Assembly: GCF_018221465.1 (NCBI RefSeq)
Contig: NZ_JAAIKR010000011.1
Location: forward strand, 84,324-148,323
Reading direction: 5' to 3'
Source of the DNA: Shewanella intestini
GTDB taxonomy: Bacteria > Pseudomonadota > Gammaproteobacteria > Enterobacterales > Shewanellaceae
Length of the DNA stretch: 64,000 nt
How positions within the stretch are numbered: the stretch's first letter is position 1; every line of letters starts with the position of its first letter. A program made the translations under genes and the position numbers. The notes below the pieces were generated by a model. It was not told where the DNA came from, ran no database searches, and was given only the letters and a program-made list of their open reading frames with translations. This document shows positions 52,021 through 60,003 of this stretch, one piece after another.

Positions 52021-53400
52021 ATGGCATTATGGGGCGGAAGATTCCAAGGTGAAAGCAGCGCATTATTTAAGTTATTTAACGATTCATTACCAGTAGACTA
52101 CCGTCTGTTTGAACAAGATGTTGTTGGTTCAATTGCATGGGCTGATGCCATTGCCAGTGTTGGGGTGATTACGGCACAAGAATGCACAGATTTAAAAGCG
52201 GCTTTAAATGAACTACTCACAGAAGTCGGCGAACAACCAGAGCAAATCATTCAGCATGGCGCAGAAGATATTCATAGCTATGTAGAGCAACAATTAATTG
52301 CAAAAGTGGGTGACTTAGGCAAAAAGCTACATACTGGGCGTTCTCGTAATGACCAAGTCGCAACCGACTTAAAGTTGTGGTGTAAAAGTGAAGGTGAGTC
52401 TTTACTTACTAAACTGTCAACGTTACATGCGGAGTTGGTTGCACTGGCAGAGCGTGAAGTTGACGCTGTTATGCCAGGCTATACTCACTTACAACGTGCC
52501 CAACCGGTGACATTTGGCCATTGGTGTTTAGCTTACGTTGAAATGTACGAGCGCGATATTAGCCGTTTACAAGATGCGTTAAACCGTGCTGATTCATGCC
52601 CACTTGGTTGTGGTGCATTAGCGGGAACCGCGTATCCAATTGACCGTCATCAATTGGCCAGTGCATTAAACTTCGCACGTCCAACATTAAACAGCTTGGA
52701 TACGGTTTCAGATCGAGACCATGTCGTTGAGCTATGTAGTGCAGCGTCAATTAGTATGATGCACTTAAGCCGCATGGCAGAAGATTTAATCTTCTTTAAT
52801 TCAGGTGAAGCTAACTTTATTTCACTTAGTGATGAAGTCACTTCGGGTTCATCGTTAATGCCACAAAAGAAAAACCCTGACGCTCTTGAATTAATTAGAG
52901 GTAAAACAGGCCGTGTTTATGGCAGTTTAATGGGGATTTTAACTACCATGAAAGCATTGCCTTTGGCTTACAACAAAGACATGCAAGAGGACAAAGAAGG
53001 CTTATTTGATGTCGTAGATAGCTGGTCAATTTGTTTAGATGTTGCGGCGCTTGTCTTGTCTGGGTTATCGGTTAATCGCCCACAAGCGCTGTCAGCTGCG
53101 CAACAAGGCTATGCTAATGCAACTGAGCTTGCAGACTACTTAGTTGCCAAGGGAATGCCATTTAGGGAAGCACATCATGTCGTTGGCGAGGTTGTCGTAT
53201 TTGCGATTAATGCTCAAAAGCCGATAGAAGCCCTCAGCGTTGAGCAACTACAACAGTTTGCCAACTTTATTGGCGATGATGTATATAAGGACTTAACCAT
53301 TGAAGCTTGCTTAGAAAAGCGCGATGTACTTGGTGGTACAGCACTTAAGCAAGTGAGTGCCGCAATTGAAGCTAAAAAAGCCCAACTCAACCATGGTTAA
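52021..53400 (+). CDS. argH: Argininosuccinate lyase ArgH
   Basis: Splits argininosuccinate to arginine and fumarate, the last step. 459 residues from ATG 52021 (GAGGA 10 nt upstream); an upstream in-frame start would add 16 Lys/Asn/Glu-rich residues. Blocks are [20 protein letters not shown] at the start, [18 protein letters not shown] (about 99-116), [16 protein letters not shown] and the signature [20 protein letters not shown] (about 278-297). It ends after the lyase domain, so it is not the argH-argA fusion known from Vibrio and Moritella. Confidence 0.98.
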   Translation: MALWGGRFQGESSALFKLFNDSLPVDYRLFEQDVVGSIAWADAIASVGVITAQECTDLKAALNELLTEVGEQPEQIIQHGAEDIHSYVEQQLIAKVGDLGKKLHTGRSRNDQVATDLKLWCKSEGESLLTKLSTLHAELVALAEREVDAVMPGYTHLQRAQPVTFGHWCLAYVEMYERDISRLQDALNRADSCPLGCGALAGTAYPIDRHQLASALNFARPTLNSLDTVSDRDHVVELCSAASISMMHLSRMAEDLIFFNSGEANFISLSDEVTSGSSLMPQKKNPDALELIRGKTGRVYGSLMGILTTMKALPLAYNKDMQEDKEGLFDVVDSWSICLDVAALVLSGLSVNRPQALSAAQQGYANATELADYLVAKGMPFREAHHVVGEVVVFAINAQKPIEALSVEQLQQFANFIGDDVYKDLTIEACLEKRDVLGGTALKQVSAAIEAKKAQLNHG

Positions 53401-53457
53401 ATAATGATGGCTAATTTAGCCGTTTATACCATGAGATAAACTCAAAATATATTATAT

Positions 53458-53491
53458 AAACGCCCTATGTTAATTAATAGGGCGTTTTTTT
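53458..53491 (+). terminator. Terminator of the arg operon
   Basis: AAACGCCCTAT and ATAGGGCGTTT pair perfectly over 11 bp, followed by seven T. It lies 57 bp after the argH stop. Confidence 0.92.
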
Positions 53492-53611
53492 GCGCCGCAA
53501 TTATCAATCTCAAACAGTCAATATCGTCAATCTATAATGCTTTCACCCGTGGTGATTATCAATTCCATTTTTTGAAGTTTTCATTCGCAACAGTTCTGTG
53601 ATTATGCTCAG

Positions 53612-53667
53612 GACTACTGACTACTGACTACTGACTACTGACTACTGACTACTGACTACTGACTACT
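53612..53667. repeat. Tandem repeat, eight perfect copies of GACTACT
   Basis: Seven-base unit repeated eight times without error over 56 bp in the 516-bp gene-free stretch between argH and the sulfotransferase gene. Perfect copies suggest recent slippage and probable length variation between strains. No open reading frame with a ribosome binding site spans it. Confidence 0.97.
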
Positions 53668-53738
53668 TAACTTTACGTTTAAATGGGAATTTAAATGAAA
53701 AGTTAAATAAGGGTGAGGTAAGAGCGTAGATTTGTATG

Positions 53739-53770
53739 CTGACTTAGTTTCGAATCAAGATCTAAGTCAG
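53739..53770. repeat. Inverted repeat CTGACTTAG / CTAAGTCAG
   Basis: Perfect 9-bp arms with a 14-nt spacer in the same gene-free stretch. No T-run. Nothing else is recognisable in 53,492-53,611 or 53,771-53,916. Confidence 0.6.
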
Positions 53771-53916
53771 GCATCACATGGGATGCAAAGCATACTGCAT
53801 GCGCCTTGGCAAAGTAGTATACAGATATGGCGTTTATATATTCCAAGCTGAGAAAAACTAATATGCCATTCTTGAATAGGCGATAATCTCGACTTATATC
53901 TCCTAATTAAAGCGGA

Positions 53917-54564
53917 TTAACTGGGGGTGGGGAGGTTGTAGTCAAAAAACTTACGTCGATTGGGGCCAAAAGCGTGGCTGCTGATTTTATTTGGGTGGCT
54001 ATACTCATCCCAGCTCGCGACATGAGTACCAATGTTTAAATGCGGCATATTAAGAGATTGCTGTTGTGAGCAACCTAAGAAATCTAAAATCTCAGTCAAG
54101 CTGTTTGGTTCATGTAAGTTAACCTGCAAAAAATCAGTGCGGTTTGCAAAGTAGGCCTGCACTTGCTGCTGGTGGCGTAGAAAGCAATTTGTTAAATGTT
54201 GCTTGCACAAAGGGTTTTCCACGGTTGATACTTGAAAACAGTTTTCAAAACTACGCTTTAAAATGGGGTGGAATTTACCTGAATGCGGTGCTAATTGCGG
54301 TAACATCTTTGCTAACAGCATTTGCATTGATATGACCCATTTTTCAAGCGGGCGGGTTAAGTAGATAAACTTGGTATTAGGAAATAATAAATCAAGCTGT
54401 TGGTAATCACTAAAACAAGGTGCGTCAGATACCACGTCAGCTAGATGAAAGCTTTGCTGAGTAAATGCTTGATGAGCAACACTAAAACCTTGTTCAAGTA
54501 ATGCCACGCTTACACTTGTCGTGCCAGTGCGAGGTAAACCAATAACAAATATTTTTGCCGTCAT
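53917..54564 (-). CDS. Sulfotransferase-like P-loop protein
   Basis: 215 residues. It opens with a 5'-PSB-type P-loop KIFVIGLPRTGTTSVSVALLE (about 4-24). FIYLTRPLEKWVISMQMLL (about 86-104) is the 3'-phosphate-binding segment of PAPS-dependent sulfotransferases (Sulfotransfer_4-like). The substrate cannot be told from the sequence. There are no polysaccharide or other sulfation genes around, and its orientation is opposite to arg and the same as ccm, but a terminator separates it from ccmE. It may be a lineage-specific single gene. Confidence 0.8.
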   Translation of the reverse strand: MTAKIFVIGLPRTGTTSVSVALLEQGFSVAHQAFTQQSFHLADVVSDAPCFSDYQQLDLLFPNTKFIYLTRPLEKWVISMQMLLAKMLPQLAPHSGKFHPILKRSFENCFQVSTVENPLCKQHLTNCFLRHQQQVQAYFANRTDFLQVNLHEPNSLTEILDFLGCSQQQSLNMPHLNIGTHVASWDEYSHPNKISSHAFGPNRRKFFDYNLPTPS

Positions 54565-54636
54565 TAAGCTGATGCCTTTTCTGTTTTACTTAAACATTGA
54601 AGTGAGCAAAGGGAAGAATGGTTAAGCGGTAGATGA

Positions 54637-54667
54637 AATAAAACCAGCCATTAAGGCTGGTTTTATT
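54637..54667 (-). terminator. Terminator of the ccmABCDE operon
   Basis: AATAAAACCAGCC and GGCTGGTTTTATT pair perfectly over 13 bp with a 5-nt loop. Both flanks are A/T runs, so it can act on both strands. It lies 45 bp past the ccmE stop. Confidence 0.88.
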
Positions 54668-54711
54668 AAAAAAATGTGGACTGACTTAGTCCTAATCAAC
54701 AGCATTACTGC

Positions 54712-55209
54712 TTAGTATGATTTTCCTGATTTTTCACCAGTTTGTTCAGAGTAATCAAGTTTATTATGACCTTTACCCATTGCTTCAGCTACCTCTGGAG
54801 GCATATAGTTTTCGTCATGCTTTGCCAGTACTTCAGTCGCTTGAATTCGATTAGGTTCAATCAAAATACCTTGAGCAACAATACCTTGACCTTCTCGGAA
54901 TAGGTCTGGTAATAAGTCATCGTATGTCACCATGATGGCGCCACCAAATGAGTCATGGATTTCAAAGTCAACATGAAGGCTGTCTGGGTCACGTTTTAAT
55001 GTCCCCACAGTTACCATGCCACCAACACGAATTCGTTGACCAATTTCTGGTTTAACACCGGTGTCTTGTTTGCCGTGTACAATTTCATACGGCGTAAAGA
55101 ACAAGTTTAGGTTTGAATTAAGTGCGTACAATAATAATGATGCAGCTATAGCAACACCAGCGATTAATGATACGGCTAATGTTAGTCGTTTTTTACGTCT
55201 TGGATTCAC
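54712..55209 (-). CDS. ccmE: Cytochrome c maturation heme chaperone CcmE
   Basis: Membrane-anchored periplasmic chaperone that binds heme covalently and hands it to CcmF/H. 165 residues. One N-terminal membrane segment (about 8-28) is followed by an OB-fold. The heme-binding His is in [13 protein letters not shown] (HxxxY, about 129-141, His near 132). The last 25 residues are a polar tail. The start overlaps the end of ccmD by 17 bp, so translation is coupled. Confidence 0.97.
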   Translation of the reverse strand: MNPRRKKRLTLAVSLIAGVAIAASLLLYALNSNLNLFFTPYEIVHGKQDTGVKPEIGQRIRVGGMVTVGTLKRDPDSLHVDFEIHDSFGGAIMVTYDDLLPDLFREGQGIVAQGILIEPNRIQATEVLAKHDENYMPPEVAEAMGKGHNKLDYSEQTGEKSGKSY

Positions 55210-55408
55210 TGTTTATTCCCCTTGATTCTTTGAGCCGTGCTTCACGGGCGATTTTCCCTGCAATTTCAACTAGAATTTTACGTTTACTGCGTGCACTCAT
55301 TACAATCAAAATGGCTAAACTTGAGAAGGTGATACCGTAAGCGAGCCATACATAGAAAGCATATCCACCCATGTGGAAAAAGTCACTTATTGAATCGAAC
55401 TGGATCAT
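55193..55408 (-). CDS. ccmD: Cytochrome c maturation protein CcmD
   Basis: Small inner-membrane protein that helps release holo-CcmE from the CcmABC complex. About 71 residues from ATG 55408 (GAGG 7 nt upstream). It opens [20 protein letters not shown] with one membrane helix (about 15-37) and a basic C-terminal tail, as in the family. A longer in-frame start at 55444 lies inside ccmC and adds 12 residues without family match. Overlaps both neighbours. Confidence 0.93.
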   Translation of the reverse strand: MIQFDSISDFFHMGGYAFYVWLAYGITFSSLAILIVMSARSKRKILVEIAGKIAREARLKESRGINSESKT

Positions 55409-56151
55409 TTGGCTACCTCTTTTGTTGCTAAAGCACGAACCCATGGGCGCATACCGTTTCGAGCTAAAACTTCAGTACGGTAGCGAACCAATGTAATGGT
55501 GGCAATCATCACGCCAAAACCAAAAATGTTAATCAATAACGGCATTAGCATTTCCATTGGCATAGATGACTTTTCAGTAATTTTAATGGTTGCTGGTTGA
55601 TGCAGGCTGCTCCACCAATCAACAGAATATTTAATAATTGGCACATTGATAACACCTACGATAGCTAAAATACCTGCAGCGCGAGCAGCTAATACCTTAT
55701 CTTCGAACGAGGCGTAAAGTGCAATAACACCCAAATATAGAAACAATAAAACAAGTTCTGATGTTAGACGTGCATCCCACACCCACCATGTGCCCCACAT
55801 CGGTTTACCCCAAGTAGAACCAGTAACTAAGGCAATAAACGTGATAACGGCTCCAATAGGTGCAATTGAAGCTGCAGCCCAATCAGCAGCCTTTATTTGC
55901 CATACAAGGCCAATGAAAGAAGCAATTGCCATGCTGACATAAGCCATCATTGACATTGATGCTGCAGGCACATGGATAAAGATAATGCGATAACTTTCAC
56001 CTTGTTGATAATCGGTCGGTGCAAATAAAAGGCCCCAAGTTGTGCCTACGCCAATCAATGCAATTGCTAGGCATGCAAGCCAAGGTAATAACTTGCCTGC
56101 TAAATTATATGAACGCTCAGGATCTGCGTATGAATTAAGCCATTTCCACAT
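55405..56151 (-). CDS. ccmC: Heme exporter / CcmE-loading protein CcmC
   Basis: Six-helix membrane protein that loads heme onto CcmE. 248 residues (E. coli 245). The tryptophan-rich WWD block is GSTWGKPMWGTWWVWDARLT (about 111-130); flanking His residues (FIHVPAAS near 58 and SLHQPATI near 188) are the heme ligands in the family. It starts immediately after the ccmB stop and its stop overlaps ccmD. Confidence 0.97.
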   Translation of the reverse strand: MWKWLNSYADPERSYNLAGKLLPWLACLAIALIGVGTTWGLLFAPTDYQQGESYRIIFIHVPAASMSMMAYVSMAIASFIGLVWQIKAADWAAASIAPIGAVITFIALVTGSTWGKPMWGTWWVWDARLTSELVLLFLYLGVIALYASFEDKVLAARAAGILAIVGVINVPIIKYSVDWWSSLHQPATIKITEKSSMPMEMLMPLLINIFGFGVMIATITLVRYRTEVLARNGMRPWVRALATKEVAK

Positions 56152-56838
56152 TTAGTTTGTACTCACTCGTAATGAAGCCCCAATAGCAATAGGAGCCAAA
56201 ATTAAAGAACCCGCCAATATCGCACCGATAATGGCAAGATGAGGTGTGTAAGGTAAATTCATTCCAGACGCGTCAATTGCACTCGTGGCAAAAATCAACA
56301 CTGGAATATATAGCGGTAAAATCAGCAAGCTGAGCAAAACGCCGCCTTTTCTAAGTCCTACAGTTAACGCAACTCCAATAGCGCCTAATAACGACAAGAC
56401 TGGCGTTCCTAGGGCTAATGTAGCCATTAGTGCACCATAGCTATTGCTTTCAAGATTGAGCAATACTGCGAGAAGTGGTGCAACTAAAATTAATGGCACA
56501 CCGGTTAAAACCCAGTGAGCTAATACTTTTGCCAAAACCAATAAAGGTAATGGTTGTGGGCTTAACAGCATTTGCTCTAACGTACCGTCGTTATAATCGG
56601 CTTTAAATAACCGTTCTAATGACAACATAGAGGCCAACAGTGCTGCTACCCAAATAATTCCCGGTGCGACTCTTGATAATACTTGTGGTTCAGGTCCCAC
56701 ACCTAGTGGAAACAATGTCACAACCATTATAAAAAATAGTAGCGGATTAAATATATCGCCACGATGACGAATCGCAATTTTTATATCGCGCATAAATAGC
56801 GTTGTAAATGCGCGAGTGTAACTAATGCCTCTGTTCAT
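56152..56838 (-). CDS. ccmB: Heme ABC transporter permease CcmB
   Basis: Membrane subunit of the CcmAB ATPase that frees heme-loaded CcmE. 228 residues from ATG 56838, which has AAGG 7 nt upstream; an ATG two codons earlier is too close to it. Family blocks are FFIMVVTLFPLGVGPEPQVL (about 34-53), APGIIWVAALLASMLSLERL (about 56-75) and LLSPQPLPLLVLAKVLAHW (about 86). Six hydrophobic segments. Lies 9 bp after ccmA. Confidence 0.97.
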   Translation of the reverse strand: MNRGISYTRAFTTLFMRDIKIAIRHRGDIFNPLLFFIMVVTLFPLGVGPEPQVLSRVAPGIIWVAALLASMLSLERLFKADYNDGTLEQMLLSPQPLPLLVLAKVLAHWVLTGVPLILVAPLLAVLLNLESNSYGALMATLALGTPVLSLLGAIGVALTVGLRKGGVLLSLLILPLYIPVLIFATSAIDASGMNLPYTPHLAIIGAILAGSLILAPIAIGASLRVSTN

Positions 56839-56847
56839 TTTCATACC

Positions 56848-57498
56848 TTATACGAAGCGGTAGTCTAAACGGATTTTACGCAGTTGCTTCTCTGTGACCA
56901 CACCCATATCTTGGTGAGTCGTGAGGATCACACAACCGCCTGATTCCGCATGACGTATGAATAGTTTTTCAAGTTCTTCTACGCCTTTTTTATCGATAGC
57001 AGTAAAAGGTTCATCTAAAATCCATACTCGACAATTGGTATGCCAAAGTCTTGCTAGTGCAGTTCTACGGTGTTGCCCTGCAGACAAGTGTCCTGCTAAG
57101 GCGTCTTCGAAACCGCTTAAATTGACTTTGGATAAAATGCTAGAAGTATCAAAGTCATGATATCCACTAATACTTAAATTAAAGTTAAGGTTTTCCTCGG
57201 CAGTCAGCTCACTTTTCACCCCAGCCAAGTGGCCTAAGTAAAGTAAGTCGTGATTGAATTCATCACGGCATCGGGTAATATTTTGATTAAGATAATGGAC
57301 TTCGCCGGCATAAGGACGAGATAGTCCAGCGATTATTCGTAATAAGCTCGTTTTACCCGCGCCATTAGGACCTTCAATTTGAACAATATCTCCAGCGTTG
57401 ATGTCGAAGCTGAGTTCATCAAATAGAATGCGTTCTTCACGTATACAAGTTAACTCGTTAGCGTGAACTAATACTTCAGATTTTTGGTTTTCTGCCAC
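56848..57498 (-). CDS. ccmA: Heme ABC transporter ATP-binding protein CcmA
   Basis: ATPase driving release of holo-CcmE. 216 residues from a GTG start with GAGGG upstream. Walker [18 protein letters not shown] (about 39-55), signature [15 protein letters not shown] (about 140), Walker [13 protein letters not shown] (about 158) and the H-loop TTHQ (about 195) are all intact. First gene of ccmABCDE. Confidence 0.97.
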   Translation of the reverse strand: MAENQKSEVLVHANELTCIREERILFDELSFDINAGDIVQIEGPNGAGKTSLLRIIAGLSRPYAGEVHYLNQNITRCRDEFNHDLLYLGHLAGVKSELTAEENLNFNLSISGYHDFDTSSILSKVNLSGFEDALAGHLSAGQHRRTALARLWHTNCRVWILDEPFTAIDKKGVEELEKLFIRHAESGGCVILTTHQDMGVVTEKQLRKIRLDYRFV

Positions 57499-57601
57499 TT
57501 AGCCCTCGTTATTTTGATGAGGAGGAAATCAACAAAGATACTAACATAAAGCTTTTGTTGGGTTTAAGTTTGTTCTGTATTGTCTTTCAGCAATTTGACT
57601 T

Positions 57602-57635
57602 AGTTCCAATAAACTTATTAAGTTTGGAACTTTTT
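57602..57635 (+). terminator. Hairpin with T-run upstream of scyA
   Basis: AGTTCC-AAT-AAACTT, loop ATT, AAGTTT-GGAACT, then TTTT: a 12-bp stem with a 3-nt bulge. On the plus strand it looks like an intrinsic terminator, yet no plus-strand gene lies upstream. Confidence 0.5.
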
Positions 57636-57711
57636 CAACATTTTCTAATATATTAATCAATTTATAAAATTTATCTGTTTGGGGTATATAAGGTGAGATT
57701 TTTGTCACAAA

Positions 57712-57740
57712 AAGGTGAGTTTATTTGCTGTTTGTAGTAT
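57712..57740 (+). promoter_or_regulatory. Candidate promoter of scyA
   Basis: TTGTCA (57712-57717), 17-bp spacer, TAGTAT (57735-57740). 83 bp before the scyA start. The -35 matches 5 of 6 and the -10 4 of 6. Confidence 0.5.
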
Positions 57741-57822
57741 TCTGCTGCTGATGAATTAGTCTGCCTTCAAAACAAAGGGCAGCGTTAAGCTTTGTATTTA
57801 TTTGCAATTAGGAACGTTGAAC

Positions 57823-58116
57823 ATGAAAAAATTGTTAGCAATTTCTGCAGCTGCTGCATTAACTTTGTCTGCAAATGTATTTGCTCAAGAAGGTGAGGCT
57901 GTATACAACAAAGCCTGCCAAGTCTGTCATAGCATGGGCGTAGCCGGTGCACCTAAAGTGCATGATGTTGCTGCTTGGGAGCCTCGTTTAGCTAAAGGTA
58001 TGGATGCATTAGTTACTTCTATTAAATCTGGTATGAATGCAATGCCACCAGGTGGTATGTGTACTGATTGTACTGATGAAGATTATCAAAAAGCCATTGA
58101 GTTTATGTCAAAGTAA
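57823..58116 (+). CDS. scyA: Periplasmic cytochrome c5 ScyA
   Basis: 97-residue precursor from ATG 57823 (AGGA upstream). The signal peptide is MKKLLAISAAAALTLSANVFA, cut near residue 21. The single heme site is KACQVCHSMG (CxxCH), the sixth ligand Met lies in MNAMPPGGMCTDCTDED, and the two extra Cys in CTDC form the disulfide typical of cytochrome c5. The order next to ccm genes matches scyA of Shewanella, a soluble electron carrier between quinol-oxidising enzymes and terminal reductases or peroxidase. It is itself a client of the Ccm system around it. Confidence 0.88.
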   Translation: MKKLLAISAAAALTLSANVFAQEGEAVYNKACQVCHSMGVAGAPKVHDVAAWEPRLAKGMDALVTSIKSGMNAMPPGGMCTDCTDEDYQKAIEFMSK

Positions 58117-58133
58117 ACTTCATTTGGTAAGAC

Positions 58134-58160
58134 AAAAAACCGGCATTTGCCGGTTTTTTT
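58134..58160 (+). terminator. Terminator of scyA
   Basis: AAAAAACCGGCA and TGCCGGTTTTTT pair perfectly around TT, followed by more T. 17 bp after the stop. Confidence 0.93.
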
Positions 58161-58250
58161 GTGATTGTCATTTAATCAATTGAACGACCAATAACATTCA
58201 ATAGATTCCAAATTAGCTTAATAGTCGCTTTTGGCTGTAACTTAAACCAA

Positions 58251-58280
58251 TAAAAAAGGTGAGCAAATGCTCACCTTTAA
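58251..58280 (-). terminator. Terminator of ccmI
   Basis: On the minus strand AAAGGTGAGCA and TGCTCACCTTT pair, followed by a T-run of six. 36 bp past the ccmI stop. The strand choice follows the T-run, but the reverse also has A/T flanks. Confidence 0.88.
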
Positions 58281-58316
58281 ATTTAGATTATTCGATGTAA
58301 AAATCGATTACATGAA

Positions 58317-59582
58317 TTACTGTACTACAGTGTTTAATGTAAGTTCAGTATCTTGACCTACTTTAACCGCGTCAATGATACCTTTAAGGTCTCCAGCTTG
58401 AGCCTTAACATTACCGTGCTTAGACAGCACAGCAATGATTTCAACTTCACTTACGCTGCTTAACTTAACATCTCCACCCATAGACGTTGTGTCATCGAGC
58501 GTTACCGTTACAGGCAGTTCACTTGCGCTAACTTTAGTTGCCGCTAATGGGACCTTAGGGCCTGTTGTTGAACGTGCAAAAACAAAGATCATGTCTTTTG
58601 AGTCAACATTTGCCGTTAATTCTGGTGACACTTTAATGGTGACATCAATTGTTGATTTTACGGCAGAATCACTATGCTTTAACGGGTTGTGTGCATCATC
58701 ATTTGGCATTGCGCCTGTTTCAGACTGTAAGCTCATTTTTGCAGATTGAATTGCATTCATTAAGGCTGTACGGTCAACATCTTGGCGATCACTGTCTAAA
58801 ATCATTTGCCATGCATCAATTGCATTTTGGTATTGTGCTGTAAAGAATGCATTCATACCGATTAGTAGCAATGTTGATGGATCTTGTGGATCAAGCTTTA
58901 AAGATTGATCTATAACAGCTTGAACTTTGGGAGTGATTTTTTGATTTGCTGCGTAATACATTGCCGTTGCTTTTGGTCCAAGCAATTCAGCATGTACACC
59001 AACTAGCTCCATCGTTTTGTCAAATGCAGCAATAGCGTGGTTGTATTGGCTTGATGAAATATAAGCATGACCAAGTGCAAACCAAGCTTGGCTATTTTCT
59101 GGTTCAGCTTTAACTTCAGCTTCCATCATCTGCAAGCGTTGCGACATGACTTGTTCTTGAGTCATCCCTTCATGCGGGCTGTGTTGCGCTTGTGGTGGGT
59201 TAGCAATTTCTTTATAAGCTCCTAGGTGTTGGTAAAAATACCCACTCAACCCTAGTACTGCAATAGTCATAACGATAGGCCATAAAATACTTTTAGGCTT
59301 ATCTTCAGCGTTTAGAGAATCATCACCTTCTTGTTTCATATCTTGCAGAAGGCTAATTTCTAGTTCTTGTTTCAATGCGTCGAATTCTTGCTGATCAAGT
59401 AAGTCATCAACCAATTCTTGTTTTAGAATGGCTAAGCGCTCATTGAATAACTCAAGGTTGGTTTGTTTACGAACACCAGCTTCTTCAGCGATACGTTGCT
59501 TTTGTTGGCGGAAGTGGGGAACCCATATCATTAACAAACTTACGATTACGACAAGCGCGATAAAAATCCAAAATGTGGTCAT
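58317..59582 (-). CDS. ccmI: Cytochrome c maturation protein CcmI
   Basis: Membrane chaperone that presents apocytochrome c to the heme ligation complex CcmFH. 421 residues from ATG 59582, which gives the family start MTTFWIFIALVVIVSLLMIW. Two membrane segments (about 3-20 and 92-110) frame a coiled-coil-like cytoplasmic loop. The periplasmic part carries TPR repeats (AWFALGHAYISSSQYNHAIA near 165) and a C-terminal domain. A second ATG 14 codons earlier is possible. It is transcribed alone, divergent from ccmF, whereas E. coli has the CcmI part fused to CcmH. Confidence 0.93.
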   Translation of the reverse strand: MTTFWIFIALVVIVSLLMIWVPHFRQQKQRIAEEAGVRKQTNLELFNERLAILKQELVDDLLDQQEFDALKQELEISLLQDMKQEGDDSLNAEDKPKSILWPIVMTIAVLGLSGYFYQHLGAYKEIANPPQAQHSPHEGMTQEQVMSQRLQMMEAEVKAEPENSQAWFALGHAYISSSQYNHAIAAFDKTMELVGVHAELLGPKATAMYYAANQKITPKVQAVIDQSLKLDPQDPSTLLLIGMNAFFTAQYQNAIDAWQMILDSDRQDVDRTALMNAIQSAKMSLQSETGAMPNDDAHNPLKHSDSAVKSTIDVTIKVSPELTANVDSKDMIFVFARSTTGPKVPLAATKVSASELPVTVTLDDTTSMGGDVKLSSVSEVEIIAVLSKHGNVKAQAGDLKGIIDAVKVGQDTELTLNTVVQ

Positions 59583-60003
59583 TGTTTCAATATTCACTTT
59601 TAGTTTATAGAATAAAGCGGCCATCCCGCTTTGGCTTGGAAATTAAGATTATACGTAAAGATTATTCATTGAACAGTAATATAAGACAGATATAAATCAA
59701 AATCCTAAGAGTTGAGTGTTGGTTCACATATTGGATCTTTATGTAAAATTTGATTGCAACCTTATTACATTCGCTCTGTCATACCCAAGTACAATGTAAA
59801 TATCAGATTTTAATGGTCACATTCATTAGAATGAGACAAATCACCCAATTTTGCATCAAAATGGCAGACATGTTTGTTAGCAACAACTAAAATGAATTAA
59901 AATTCGTTTAAGCTAATGTGGTTATATTGACCTATATTGCGCTTGATATTTTTGTGAGCCTAAAACTCTATTTAAGTAAATCTATTCAGATTAAGGAACA
60001 CCC
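59583..60003. other. Divergent intergenic region ccmI / ccmF
   Basis: 421 bp, strongly AT-rich. It must hold promoters for both ccmI and ccmFGH, but only weak boxes are seen (for example TTGTTA-18-TAAAAT at 59874-59903). No hairpin, operator or small gene is convincing. Confidence 0.5.

Larger units (their letters stand above)
57499..57822. other. Divergent control region ccmA / scyA
   Basis: 324 bp, AT-rich. It holds a candidate scyA promoter (57712-57740) and a hairpin with T-run (57602-57635). I looked for CRP or FNR sites and found only a GTGA-8-TCAC arrangement with the wrong spacing. The ccmA promoter is not recognisable. Confidence 0.6.

Noticed and set aside
53612-53667. CRISPR array
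   Set aside because: Units are 7 bp with no spacers and no cas genes are near; it is a simple tandem repeat.
57694-57715. CRP-like GTGA...TCAC palindrome upstream of scyA
   Set aside because: The half-sites GGTGA and TCACA are 8 bp apart instead of 6, which breaks the CRP spacing.
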